Source: a virus. Taken from it: DNA of 27,928 nucleotides. The notes beneath the pieces are model-generated. The model was not told the DNA's origin and did no database searches. It was given only the letters and a program-made list of their open reading frames with translations. The position numbers and the translations under genes were made by a program. Positions within the stretch are counted from its first letter, which is position 1. Each line of letters begins with the position of its first letter. Positions 1-8,208 of this stretch are shown here, piece after piece. The DNA is taken from positions 1 to 27,928 of the IMG/VR virus record IMGVR_UViG_3300025168_000498; one strand, given 5' to 3'.

Positions 1-743
1 TGTGTAAAAAATATTTGTCCACCTGCAGCATCAAGGTTTATATCGTGAGTTGCATCTACATATAAATCACCATCATTTGTTGAAATTGTTGGATTACCAG
101 TACTTGCTTGTAATCCAATAACAAATTTTTCAGTTCCACCACTATCTCTAATTTTAATAACTTCTGTATTAGCATTAGCTGATGCTTTTATTGTTAACTT
201 TTCTCCAGGTGAATCAGTTCCTATACCGACATTACCATCAGCTTTAATTCTCATCTTTTCAGAATCTGCACCTGCTGTAAAGACAACATCTCCTACACCA
301 CTATTAGTTAAGATTCTACTTCCAATTCTTACACCTAATTCTTCCCATTGTAGAAATTGAGAAGTACCATGATAATTTTTAGTATTAATACCTGCATTTG
401 TAGCTGCACTTCCTGATGAGGTGCTTGTTTGTTCTACTTTAAGCATTCCATCATTATCTGTCTGTGCAGTACCACTTGATAAATGCAATTTACCACCATC
501 AAAAGTAAGATTGGCTTCTCCGTTAATAGAATCAGCGTCAGATGCTGTAAGAAGTCTATTGTCAGCAAAGTTAGCTATAGAATCTACAGCTCCGCCAGAA
601 GACGCACCGCCGACTTGACGATACGTGCCATTATCGTTAATATATAGTTCAGTTGTTCCTGTCCTATATCCTAACTCATATACAGATAGATCGCTACTAG
701 AGGGTACACTTGACCCACGTTTAATTTTTAAAACATTAGCCAT
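1..743 (-). CDS. Tail fibre/appendage protein, 3' end cut by window edge
   Basis: Leftward frame opening with ATG at 743 and staying open to position 1, so the C-terminus lies outside the window. It starts MANVLKIKRGSS and continues with a short beta-rich head (ELYINDNGTYRQVGGA), then low-complexity Gly/Ser/Asn/Asp-rich sequence. Segments such as VGIGTDSPGEKLTIKA and DLYVDATHDINLDAAGGQ are of a kind common in phage tail fibres and in structural proteins from environmental marine phages. The start abuts the stop of the upstream gene (TAA then ATG), suggesting coupled translation. Probably a trimeric receptor-binding fibre or spike subunit at the virion tip. The fibre assignment rests on composition and on its place at the end of the structural operon; no catalytic motif is visible. 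Confidence 0.75.
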   Translation of the reverse strand, partial: MANVLKIKRGSSVPSSSDLSVYELGYRTGTTELYINDNGTYRQVGGASSGGAVDSIANFADNRLLTASDADSINGEANLTFDGGKLHLSSGTAQTDNDGMLKVEQTSTSSGSAATNAGINTKNYHGTSQFLQWEELGVRIGSRILTNSGVGDVVFTAGADSEKMRIKADGNVGIGTDSPGEKLTIKASANANTEVIKIRDSGGTEKFVIGLQASTGNPTISTNDGDLYVDATHDINLDAAGGQIFFT

Positions 744-1574
744 TTACGAATATGTACCGCAGTCTATAGTTGTGTCTACAAAGCCTTGTTGTGCTTCAAC
801 AGGTTTATTAAACTCCCATTGAGTTCCTGTGTGATCATATATCATACTTGCTCCTGCTCCATCTACTGTAATACCAGCTCCGTCTGCAGCTGAAGAATCT
901 GCTGCTCCTTTAGCTACTGTAATATTAATATCTTCAACATCTAATGTTGATGTATTAAGAGTAGTTGTTGCTCCTGCTACTGTTAAGTTACCAGCAATAG
1001 CTACTGTAGTTCCACTTGCACCGATAGTTAAGGTGTTTGAACCTATACTATCTAATATTGTTTTATTACCAGCAGTCATATCTAGATCTGTTAATCCAGT
1101 TAAAGTTGTGTCTGTTCCACCAAGTGCTACAGCTGAATCACCAATAGTAACACTACTATTAGCTAATTTAGCATTAGCAATACTACCTGCTAACTGTGCA
1201 TTAGATACACTTGAAATAGATACTGCTCCACTTGATACTGCAAAGTCTGCACTTGCAAACGATGCTACACCTTTATTTGATGTAGTTGCGTCTTCTGCGG
1301 ATACTGTTGCTGTACCTGATGAGTAGCCAACATCTAATCCTTCTCCTGCTGCGATTATAACTAAACCTTTAGTTCCTACTGCAGAATCTGGAATCTGTCC
1401 TACTACTATGCTGTTAAATTCAGTAACATTTACTGTACTGTTATTGCTTGCTAAAACTCCAACATATAATTTATTGCTACCATTAACCCATGCTAATTCT
1501 CCATAAGAAAGAGAGCCAGGAGCACCAGTAGCATTATATGTGGAAGTTCTATGTAATTGTATTTTATTCGCCAT
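744..1574 (-). CDS. Tail fibre-like structural protein
   Basis: A 276-residue protein starting MANKIQLHRTST, very similar in opening style to the next gene (MANVLKIKRGSS), so the two may be paralogous fibre components. The N-terminal part (residues about 1-55) has the pattern GSLSYGELAWVNGSNKLYVG seen at the head of many phage fibre proteins. The middle is rich in Ala, Ser, Thr, Val and Gly, with beta-repeat-like segments such as NAQLAGSIANAKLANSSV. The end (TQWEFNKPVEAQQGFVDTTI) resembles fibre subunit tails. It lies between a small beta-rich gene and the partial fibre gene with almost no spacing. Likely a distal tail or appendage protein; host receptor specificity cannot be read from sequence. 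Confidence 0.7.
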   Translation of the reverse strand: MANKIQLHRTSTYNATGAPGSLSYGELAWVNGSNKLYVGVLASNNSTVNVTEFNSIVVGQIPDSAVGTKGLVIIAAGEGLDVGYSSGTATVSAEDATTSNKGVASFASADFAVSSGAVSISSVSNAQLAGSIANAKLANSSVTIGDSAVALGGTDTTLTGLTDLDMTAGNKTILDSIGSNTLTIGASGTTVAIAGNLTVAGATTTLNTSTLDVEDINITVAKGAADSSAADGAGITVDGAGASMIYDHTGTQWEFNKPVEAQQGFVDTTIDCGTYS

Positions 1575-1575
1575 T

Positions 1576-1827
1576 TTAGAATACCCCTCCGTTTATGTCT
1601 TCAGTTTGTAACAAGACTTCAGCGTCTGTTACACTTATTGTTGTTTGTCCATTCAATACTGTAGCAGTAATTCCTGTTCCACCTACTATATCTCCTGAAA
1701 AATTATCTGCTTCTGTAATTACCACATCAGCTGTTCCATTGTCGTATTTTAATGAATTTCCATCAAAAAATACTAATTTAGTATATACATCTTTAATTTG
1801 ATTTGGTTTTGATAAAGTTCCACCCAT
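1576..1827 (-). CDS. Small beta-rich tail-associated protein
   Basis: An 83-residue protein of the structural operon. The sequence alternates short hydrophobic strands with Gly/Asp/Asn turns (KLVFFDGNSLKYDNGTADVV, then GGTGITATVLNGQTTISVTD), which suggests an all-beta domain like the N-terminal or linking domains of fibre proteins. Its ATG overlaps the stop of the upstream repeat gene by one base, a typical coupled arrangement. No enzymatic motif is present. I do not recognise a family; a tail-fibre attachment or adaptor role is inferred from position only. Confidence 0.6.
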   Translation of the reverse strand: MGGTLSKPNQIKDVYTKLVFFDGNSLKYDNGTADVVITEADNFSGDIVGGTGITATVLNGQTTISVTDAEVLLQTEDINGGVF

Positions 1828-2123
1828 TATGTAGATCTCCCTATGTCGTTATAGTTTGGACTAGATACATCTGAAATATTAGAAAAAGTAGGATTAGACA
1901 CATCTGCTACATCGCTAAAAGTAGGATTAGACACATCTGAAACGTTACTAAAACTTGTAGTTAAATCTGATATATTACTAAAAGTTGGATTAGAAGGTTG
2001 ATTTCTATCTGTAAAATTAGCAGATAAATTATCATTAAAACTAGCTAACAAATCATCCAAAGCTGTATATATAGAAGTAAAAGATTCTACTCCAAAATGT
2101 CCTTTTCTCCAAGTTTTTGCCAT
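1827..2123 (-). CDS. Small tail protein with 11-residue tandem repeats
   Basis: A 98-residue protein. Residues 1-40 (MAKTWRKGHFGVES, then TALDDLLASFNDNL) look like a small helical head. Residues about 42-95 consist of roughly five imperfect 11-residue units of the form SNPTFSNISDV, with variants SNPTFSDVADV and SSPNYNDIG. The repeats are also visible in the DNA as near-identical copies between about 1850 and 2000. Regular Ser/Asn/Pro/Phe repeats suggest an extended or beta-structured fibrous segment. It sits between connector-like and fibre-like genes and overlaps both neighbours by one base. Function unknown; virion association is inferred from operon position. Confidence 0.65.
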   Translation of the reverse strand: MAKTWRKGHFGVESFTSIYTALDDLLASFNDNLSANFTDRNQPSNPTFSNISDLTTSFSNVSDVSNPTFSDVADVSNPTFSNISDVSSPNYNDIGRST

Positions 2124-2539
2124 TAAAACTCCTGTTGTTTGATAGAAACCATGCCACTTATACGTCCACGGTTTTTAAACATTTTAGCTTCCTTTACTCC
2201 TTCTTCGTATCTATTTGAATAGTATCTAGCGTGATTAAGCCCTTCTGGTTTTGTTTCATATCCCAACTGAATTGCTTTATCTACTAAATATTGATGAAAT
2301 TGAGTAGGTAGCTCACTTACTTCTGTCATACTAGAAGAAGCAGAATCTAAAGTATTAAAATGCTCTGCTTTCTTGTAGTAAAATATAGTAATTGTTAATA
2401 CTTCATCAACTGATTTAAATCTAGTTGATTCACTTTCTAATGGATCAAATAATGCAAGACCAATCGAATCTCTTTCAACCCACCATACGTGTTGCTTGGT
2501 AGTTCTTGTGTATACTTTGCTATAATTATAATTTGGCAT
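2123..2539 (-). CDS. Probable connector/tail-completion protein
   Basis: A 138-residue protein, mixed alpha/beta, starting MPNYNYSKVYTRTTKQ. The pattern of an N-terminal beta region, a central amphipathic stretch (LPTQFHQYLVDKAIQLGYE, residues about 79-97) and a basic C-terminus (MFKNRGRISGMVSIKQQEF) is like small head-tail connector proteins encoded just after capsid genes in podovirus-like phages. It overlaps the previous gene's stop by one base and is followed directly by the repeat protein. Family identity is not certain; the assignment rests on size, position and the recurrent P-x-F-H/Y-x-x-L-V-x-K-A-I-x-x-G-Y-E pattern. Confidence 0.5.
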   Translation of the reverse strand: MPNYNYSKVYTRTTKQHVWWVERDSIGLALFDPLESESTRFKSVDEVLTITIFYYKKAEHFNTLDSASSSMTEVSELPTQFHQYLVDKAIQLGYETKPEGLNHARYYSNRYEEGVKEAKMFKNRGRISGMVSIKQQEF

Positions 2540-2817
2540 TATGTTAAATCCCTATATTCAGGTCTACCAACCAATCTTTTAATTCTTTTAACATTTCCTT
2601 CTGAATCTTGTAAATCTATTGATTTAATTTCTAATATTTCTGCTTTTAAACCGTAATATCTTTGATCAGCTACAGTATTGAATTGAGTAGCTTCATCCAA
2701 TATTAAAGTTCTAGCCGAAAAGTCATCTGATGCTTGATTTAAACTATGAATAATTTCATTAGTACCAAGTTCAGGATGATGCTTCTTAACCATTTCAATC
2801 ATTTGCTGCAGCTTCAT
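2539..2817 (-). CDS. Probable head-tail adaptor protein
   Basis: A 92-residue protein. The N-terminal helix (QMIEMVKKHHPELGTNEI) is followed by LNQASDDFSARTLIL, then a beta section with FNTVADQRYYGL and the C-terminal RLVGRPEYRDLT. The order of helix, DF-x-x-RT, RYYGL and a hydrophobic beta element resembles small adaptor proteins of marine podovirus-like phages that plug the portal and join head to tail. Its ATG lies 23 bases inside the 3' end of the long coiled-coil gene, so translation is probably coupled. The adaptor role is inferred from pattern and from position after portal and capsid genes. Confidence 0.5.
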   Translation of the reverse strand: MKLQQMIEMVKKHHPELGTNEIIHSLNQASDDFSARTLILDEATQFNTVADQRYYGLKAEILEIKSIDLQDSEGNVKRIKRLVGRPEYRDLT

Positions 2818-5485
2818 TTCCTTGCTCCTGTATTTGAGGTGAACCTAAATAATATGATAAAAACTCTACTAAGTCTTGTCTAACTTTATTGTACTGGTCT
2901 AGATACCATTGATAATCTGTAGTAACTTTTTGAAGTTTAGTTGTAAAGTTTTGGACTTCTTTAGCTATTTGCTGTCCATAAGATTCTACTTCAGTAGCAT
3001 ATTGCTGTATTTCCATAGCTTCTTTATCAGAACTTAATTGTGATTGTTGAATTTTATGTTGTAAATCTGCTTGATATATAGACAGTTCTTTTTGAAATTC
3101 ATTTAATTCATCTTGAATATCGTTTTGATGTTTTTGTAATTCTGTATTTCTTTTAGTGTTAAATAATCCAAGCTCTTTTTCTAAATTTACTTGATATTCT
3201 TGAACTTGTTCAGCAACTTGAGCTTGGTATGATCCAACTCTAGCTTGATAATCAGCTACTTTAGCAGTATTTTGAACTATAATAACTTCCATATCTTTAG
3301 TAGATGCTTCTAACTTGATTTGTAAATCTTTATTCATATTAGATAAATTTCTAGTTGCTGCAATTTCACTTTCCTGCTGTGCATCTGATGCATCTATTTG
3401 TGCTTGAGCAATAGCTTTTTGTAAAGCAGTATTATGTTTAGTCAATTCTTCTTGCACTTCTGCTTGATAACGAACATTATCTTTATTGAACTCATTTAGT
3501 TCATCTTGAATATCATTTTGGTGTTTTTGAATTTCTGTAGTTCTTTTTAACTGAAATAATTGTAATTCTCTTTCTAAATTAGCTCTATATTCTTGTAGTT
3601 GATCATTGACTTGAACACCATAAGATTCAACTCTTGCTTGATAATCAGCTACGATAGCATTATTATTTGCAATTAAAGACTCCATATCTTTGGCTCTAGC
3701 TTCCATACTTATTTGTAGATCTTTTTGTTTATTAAACTTAGCAACATCAGTTGTAGCAGCTGAATCTTGTTGTGCTTTTTGAGCAGCAATTTGAGCATCT
3801 GTTCTTACTTTGTCTAATGCTACATTTTGTTTTTGTAATTCTTCTTGAACTTCTACTTGATAAATATTTAAATGTTCTTGATATTCGTTTAAATTATTTT
3901 GTATATCTGCTGAATATTGTTGCAATTCAGTTTGTCTTTTTGTCTGCCATAAATTAAGTTCTTTTTCGGTATTAACTTGCCACTCTTGAACTTTTTTATT
4001 AATTGTAATTTGATATGAATTTATATCTTGTGAATATTTTTGAATCCCTTGTAATGATTCACTTTCTTCCATATCAGCTTGTTTCATAAGTTTTTGAACA
4101 TTAGCATTGTAAGCAGTCATGTTTTCATTAAATTCATTTAATTGATTTTGTATATCACTTTGATATTTATCAATTTGTGTTCCAATTTTTTGTAATGCTA
4201 TTGCTGCCATTTCTGGATCTTCGTCATAAATAAAATCATCAACACCTAAATTTGCTTCAACTCCAGCAGAAGTATCTGTTGCACTTAAAGTTCCAAAATC
4301 TAATGACAAAGATGGTGGTGCATATGCTGGTGCACTTGGTAAGTTACCTACACCTACATCAGCAATACTTGGTGCATTTGGTGCACTTTCATTCACAGTT
4401 AAAGAACTTATACCTGGAGCTCCTGTCATGTTAATAGATGCTGGTGCATAAGCTGGTAATGCAGATATAGCTGAATTGCCTGTAGTTACATTGGCATCTG
4501 ATACACTTGCAGTAGTTACTCCACTTACAGTTCCTGCAGAAGCATCTCCCGCACTTGCATCTGTATAACTTACACTAGTTAAATTAATTGTTGAAGGAAC
4601 GCTAGCACCTATAGTTAAAGCACTTATATTTGGTGCACTAGTTAAACTCATAGCTGTTTTAGTATAAGCAGGAACAACAGTTGTTACATTTGCATCTGTA
4701 ATAGAAGGTATTGTAACTGCCGCAACAGCTTCTCCTGTAGTTGATGCATCACCTACGCTTGCATCTGTGTAAGCAACTGTTCCTAATGTTATTACTGATG
4801 GAACAGAAGCACTAACATTCAATGAATTAATACTTGGTGAACTAGTTAAGGTTAAAGCTGTTTTGCTATAAGCTGGTGCACTTCCTAAGCTTCCTAATGT
4901 TACTGTTCCTACAGAACCTGCACTTGGTACGCTCGGTAAACTTAAATTAGCTGGTAATCCTGCATTTTTAGTGCTTAAAAATTTTCTTAACATTTCTTTA
5001 GAAGCATATAAAACAATTCCTCTATGCAATTCATCTGGAACATTATCCACTGAAGTTCCACCTAAACTAATTGCCGCTGGTTGTATTTTTCTTATTACTG
5101 CATTTTCAGTTGCAGTAGGTTCTGGTTGAACATACAGTGTATCATTTATAATTGAATATACTGGATCAAACTTACTGCTATAGTAAATACTATTAACATC
5201 TTTATAATCATCAAAATTTTCAAAAGCTACTTCTAGTGCTTCTCTGTTTCTAGTTCCATCTCCTCTAGTAACGGAAACAACATTTAATATAGGACTAGTG
5301 TCTAATGTTGTGCTAGTATTATTAAGAACAGCATTAGATGTAAGCTTTTGAGCCATCTCTCTGTTTTTGCCTACAAACTTTAATACAAACTTTACTCCCT
5401 CAGTTAGATATAAAGCAGCTTCAGCTGTATAATCTGGGCTATCTATATCACCAACTATTGCTTCTATCTCTGTTTTAAAACTCAT
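2795..5485 (-). CDS. Very long virion protein: connector-like head, Ser/Thr repeats, coiled coil
   Basis: An 896-residue mosaic. Residues 1-170 look globular and connector-like (DYTAEAALYLTEGVKFVLKF, then NVPDELHRGIVLYASKEML). Residues about 175-415 are Ser/Thr/Ala/Val-rich with long imperfect repeats: PAYSKTALTLTSSPSINSL recurs as PAYTKTAMSLTSAPNISAL, and YTDASVGDAS as YTDASAGDAS. Residues about 425-885 are Gln/Glu/Lys/Asn-rich and predicted to form a long coiled coil built of three related units, each carrying a form of IQDELNEF, ADYQARV and VQEELxKxN. The architecture suggests a head-tail connector fused to a long fibrous or ejection-tube segment. It lies just after capsid genes and overlaps the next gene. 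Exact role unknown; clearly structural. Confidence 0.7.
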   Translation of the reverse strand: MSFKTEIEAIVGDIDSPDYTAEAALYLTEGVKFVLKFVGKNREMAQKLTSNAVLNNTSTTLDTSPILNVVSVTRGDGTRNREALEVAFENFDDYKDVNSIYYSSKFDPVYSIINDTLYVQPEPTATENAVIRKIQPAAISLGGTSVDNVPDELHRGIVLYASKEMLRKFLSTKNAGLPANLSLPSVPSAGSVGTVTLGSLGSAPAYSKTALTLTSSPSINSLNVSASVPSVITLGTVAYTDASVGDASTTGEAVAAVTIPSITDANVTTVVPAYTKTAMSLTSAPNISALTIGASVPSTINLTSVSYTDASAGDASAGTVSGVTTASVSDANVTTGNSAISALPAYAPASINMTGAPGISSLTVNESAPNAPSIADVGVGNLPSAPAYAPPSLSLDFGTLSATDTSAGVEANLGVDDFIYDEDPEMAAIALQKIGTQIDKYQSDIQNQLNEFNENMTAYNANVQKLMKQADMEESESLQGIQKYSQDINSYQITINKKVQEWQVNTEKELNLWQTKRQTELQQYSADIQNNLNEYQEHLNIYQVEVQEELQKQNVALDKVRTDAQIAAQKAQQDSAATTDVAKFNKQKDLQISMEARAKDMESLIANNNAIVADYQARVESYGVQVNDQLQEYRANLERELQLFQLKRTTEIQKHQNDIQDELNEFNKDNVRYQAEVQEELTKHNTALQKAIAQAQIDASDAQQESEIAATRNLSNMNKDLQIKLEASTKDMEVIIVQNTAKVADYQARVGSYQAQVAEQVQEYQVNLEKELGLFNTKRNTELQKHQNDIQDELNEFQKELSIYQADLQHKIQQSQLSSDKEAMEIQQYATEVESYGQQIAKEVQNFTTKLQKVTTDYQWYLDQYNKVRQDLVEFLSYYLGSPQIQEQGNEAAAND

Positions 5486-5494
5486 TATCTACCT

Positions 5495-5737
5495 TTATAG
5501 TTTTTTACCAGTTAAACTAACTAATCCTTCAGATGCTTTTTGTGCTCTTCTTTGTCCTCTAGTCACTTGCATTTGTCGTACTTTTCTATACTGCTTAAGT
5601 TTCTGAGCAGCTTTAACACCTTTATAAACTTTTCCACCAGGCAACACAAAGGATGTAACGGTAACAATTCCTTTTATAATGTTTCTACCTATTTGTGCTT
5701 TCTTTCTAAAATCTCTTCTAGTTCTATTGCCTATCAT
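5495..5737 (-). CDS. Small basic structural-operon protein
   Basis: An 80-residue, strongly basic protein (MIGNRTRRDFRKKAQIGRN at the start, many Arg/Lys/Gln later). A central hydrophobic stretch with a Gly-Gly turn (IVTVTSFVLPGGKVYKG) could be a short membrane or beta segment. I chose the ATG at 5737 because TTAGGAGAA lies directly upstream. A longer reading from TTG at 5770 would begin inside the loop of the hairpin that follows the capsid gene and has no SD. Located between major capsid and the long connector protein, it may be a head decoration, minor capsid or internal DNA-binding protein. I do not recognise the family. Confidence 0.6.
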   Translation of the reverse strand: MIGNRTRRDFRKKAQIGRNIIKGIVTVTSFVLPGGKVYKGVKAAQKLKQYRKVRQMQVTRGQRRAQKASEGLVSLTGKKL

Positions 5738-5753
5738 AAATTCTCCTAAATAT

Positions 5754-5777
5754 GGGGGAGTATATTGCAACTCCCCC
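5754..5777 (-). terminator. Hairpin just downstream of the capsid gene
   Basis: Perfect 8-bp inverted repeat GGGGGAGT / ACTCCCCC with an 8-nt loop, eight bases past the capsid stop codon on the leftward strand. The 3' flank has only a weak T stretch (ATATTT), so it may act as an attenuator or RNA-stabilising end rather than a full terminator. The next gene's SD lies immediately after it, which fits higher output of capsid than of downstream genes. Confidence 0.6.
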
Positions 5778-5784
5778 TATTTTA

Positions 5785-7212
5785 TTAACTAAACTGTAAC
5801 ACTGTATGTGTTTCAGGAAGTTGGATTTCAAGACCTGCTTCTGTAAGAATCATATCTTTTCTTCCATCAACGTTTCTATTTTGAACGTTAGTGATAATCT
5901 GAGTATCACGAGACACTCCGTTACCAGATAACGGTCTATAAGCTACGTTGTTAAGGTCAATCATTACTGCTGTATTCTCATGTTGGTTTCTAAACAATGG
6001 TTCTAAAACAAAGTTAAGATTACCATATAGAGTTGATACTCTAGTAACGTGATGACCGAAGCCTCCCTTGATATTTTGAATATCAAGACCGCTTCCTACT
6101 TGACTATTTAAAGCCATAGTATTGCCTAAGAATGAACTTCCACCTAGTTTATTCAACCAAGATAGAACTTTTCTTGAAGCTAATACTAGTTTTTCACCAC
6201 TGTTTCCAGATTCAGGTGAAAAAACGTCTTCCATTGCATCAATGAAGTGATCGTAGTTAGCTGAAGAGTATTGGAAAGTTTTCACTTTACCATATGCTTC
6301 AGTGTAAGGTACGATACCCCATGATCTACGAAGTGGTCCGCCAGAGGCAGGGTTTGAATCTGTTCCGATTCCAAATAACATAGCATGCTCAAGATCCATC
6401 TTATGTTCCATAAGTTTTTCTTGGTATACACGCATATACTCATTTGCTTCTCCACGATATCTGGTTGCTAGAGCTGTACCAGAGAATAGAGGTACTGAAG
6501 TCTTAAAGATTTGACAATACCCTTCTCTGTTATAGAACTCGTCTTTCCATCCTTCTGGATCAGTTCCACCTTCTGCAAAAGCTGAACCAATAACTTGTCC
6601 CTTCATACCAGCGTCAAAACGTAGTTTGTCAGCTGATGTTACTGTTACAAGTCCTTTAGTTGCAGCGTCTGCTCCATCGGCACTTCTTGTTGCTTTTAGC
6701 ATAGCTTTTACGAATGACATTGCTAGAGTGGCTTTTGCGGTATTTGAATTATCCACTGCTGTTACTCTGTAATAAGCAATCGCAGGTGTGTCGCCTCCGT
6801 CTGTACCATCTAAATCCCATTCACATTCTATTGCTACCATTTGTCCGACTACAAAATACTCAGGTCGAACGGCTGTTGTCACTTCTCTTCCATATTTGTC
6901 ATATAGACATTCTACGTCAAATGCAGTAACATTCCAGTCTGAATCAGCTGGTGTATTACCTGCTGCTCCAGTTACTTCACCCGCTGAGGTGATTTGGAAG
7001 TTACGTCTTTGCCATTGATGTCTCTGTTCTAAGAACTTAAAGACTGGATCGTCTGTTGGCACTTTTGCAACATTTGATAAATATGAGAAGAAAGGTGATT
7101 GTTGGGGTGCTAATTCAGCGATTCTTTCACCGAAGTTAAAGATTCGTCTGTCGACGTTAATCGACGTTCCTTGAACTGCATCCCCTGCAGTTATACTATA
7201 TTGATCTGCCAT
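5785..7212 (-). CDS. Major capsid protein
   Basis: A 475-residue protein immediately downstream of the scaffold gene, starting MADQYSITAGDAVQ. Size, order (portal, scaffold, this gene) and composition fit an HK97-fold shell protein. Visible segments include an N-terminal arm (RRIFNFGERIAELAPQQSPF), a domain with EYMRVYQEKLMEHKMDLEHA, LLFGIG-type residues (MLFGIGTDSNPASGG), and a C-terminal beta part (FVLEPLFRNQ, then DLNNVAYRPLSGNGV) as in P22/SU10-like capsids. There is no obvious N-terminal protease or delta domain, consistent with a separate scaffold gene. A strong hairpin follows the gene. The family assignment is from context plus overall pattern; no database search was done. Confidence 0.8.
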   Translation of the reverse strand: MADQYSITAGDAVQGTSINVDRRIFNFGERIAELAPQQSPFFSYLSNVAKVPTDDPVFKFLEQRHQWQRRNFQITSAGEVTGAAGNTPADSDWNVTAFDVECLYDKYGREVTTAVRPEYFVVGQMVAIECEWDLDGTDGGDTPAIAYYRVTAVDNSNTAKATLAMSFVKAMLKATRSADGADAATKGLVTVTSADKLRFDAGMKGQVIGSAFAEGGTDPEGWKDEFYNREGYCQIFKTSVPLFSGTALATRYRGEANEYMRVYQEKLMEHKMDLEHAMLFGIGTDSNPASGGPLRRSWGIVPYTEAYGKVKTFQYSSANYDHFIDAMEDVFSPESGNSGEKLVLASRKVLSWLNKLGGSSFLGNTMALNSQVGSGLDIQNIKGGFGHHVTRVSTLYGNLNFVLEPLFRNQHENTAVMIDLNNVAYRPLSGNGVSRDTQIITNVQNRNVDGRKDMILTEAGLEIQLPETHTVLQFS

Positions 7213-7229
7213 GATTCATCATCTCCTGT

Positions 7230-8180
7230 TTATTGAAATGGATTCTTTTTATTAAAATTATTAACAAAACTATCCATCATATTATCTTCTACACTTTTAG
7301 ATGACTGCACTGAAGCACCTGGTTGGACACCTATCGGCCTAGGTATTTCCAACTTATCCTTTCTACTATTTAGTGTTTGCTGTCTCATTTTAGCTTTATC
7401 ACTTACTTGCGTAACCGATTGGCTAATTTGAGTTGTATCAACACCTTGACCAGTGTTAATTTTATGCAATTTAACTAAATTGTCTAAAGTTAAAGACTCG
7501 GGACGACTCATTTCACTGATAAATTGAGTAGCTTCACTAGGAGAAAAACCATGCTTTCCTTGCAACTCAGTAAAGACTTGATTGTCTCTAGATTGTTGCA
7601 TTTGAGCTTGCTGTTGAACAGCTAGTTCTTCTTGCCTCGATTCTTCTAATTCACCCATGTAATCAGTCATATTGTCCATATACGCTTCTCTCTGAGATAG
7701 ATACTTTCCAGAATCGCTCTCAGGGTCAGCTAGTGCTTCGGAATGATCATAGTCTCCAGGCTTCTTAGGTTTAACAGGTTTTTCTAATGTATTCACTGTT
7801 TCCTGAGGAGCTTGACTAGCAAGATTTTGAATTATCTCTGGATTTCGTTTAAGATGTCTTGCAATTGGCATTACATCTTCGATATCAGCTACTTGGCTTT
7901 TCAGAGCATCAAGTTCTGCTTGTCTTTTATCTGCTTGACTTTGCCAATATTTGTAACTATCGGCTTCACTCCCTTGTTCACTAACATCTGGAACATTGGA
8001 AGGGTCACTCTCAACAAGGTTACTCGGTTGTGATGGAGCTTTTGCAACAAACTCCTCACGATTATCGCTTCCGAATACTTCGTTGAATATGTCTTCTTGT
8101 GTAGGGGAAGAAGGATTTGCAGTCGTTTCTTCCACTTTTTGTTCTTGTGTTTGTGTCAAGTTATCTTCATTATTACTCAT
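7230..8180 (-). CDS. Capsid scaffolding protein
   Basis: A 316-residue, Gln/Glu/Ser/Asp-rich protein between portal and major capsid. It starts MSNNEDNLTQTQEQKVEE and has a disordered acidic N-terminal third. A central helical region contains RHLKRNPEIIQNLASQ and a coiled coil around ELEESRQEELAVQQQAQMQQ, then a C-terminal helix and tail (NMMDSFVNNFNKKNPFQ). These traits (low complexity, helical, no fold of its own, exact position before the shell gene) are those of scaffolds that guide procapsid assembly and are then released. No serine protease motif is seen, so self-cleavage is not predicted. Spacing to the capsid gene is 17 bases. Confidence 0.75.
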   Translation of the reverse strand: MSNNEDNLTQTQEQKVEETTANPSSPTQEDIFNEVFGSDNREEFVAKAPSQPSNLVESDPSNVPDVSEQGSEADSYKYWQSQADKRQAELDALKSQVADIEDVMPIARHLKRNPEIIQNLASQAPQETVNTLEKPVKPKKPGDYDHSEALADPESDSGKYLSQREAYMDNMTDYMGELEESRQEELAVQQQAQMQQSRDNQVFTELQGKHGFSPSEATQFISEMSRPESLTLDNLVKLHKINTGQGVDTTQISQSVTQVSDKAKMRQQTLNSRKDKLEIPRPIGVQPGASVQSSKSVEDNMMDSFVNNFNKKNPFQ

Positions 8181-8208
8181 GTTGTCTCCTTTTCTAATTC
8201 TCCATTTC

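Noticed and set aside
1033-1326. Plus-strand open frame of 97 codons inside the tail-fibre gene
   Set aside because: It is antisense to the 276-residue fibre gene, has no SD, and its Ala/Val/Pro/Ser-rich composition is the reflection of fibre codons. The same holds for other plus-strand frames within 1-13600.
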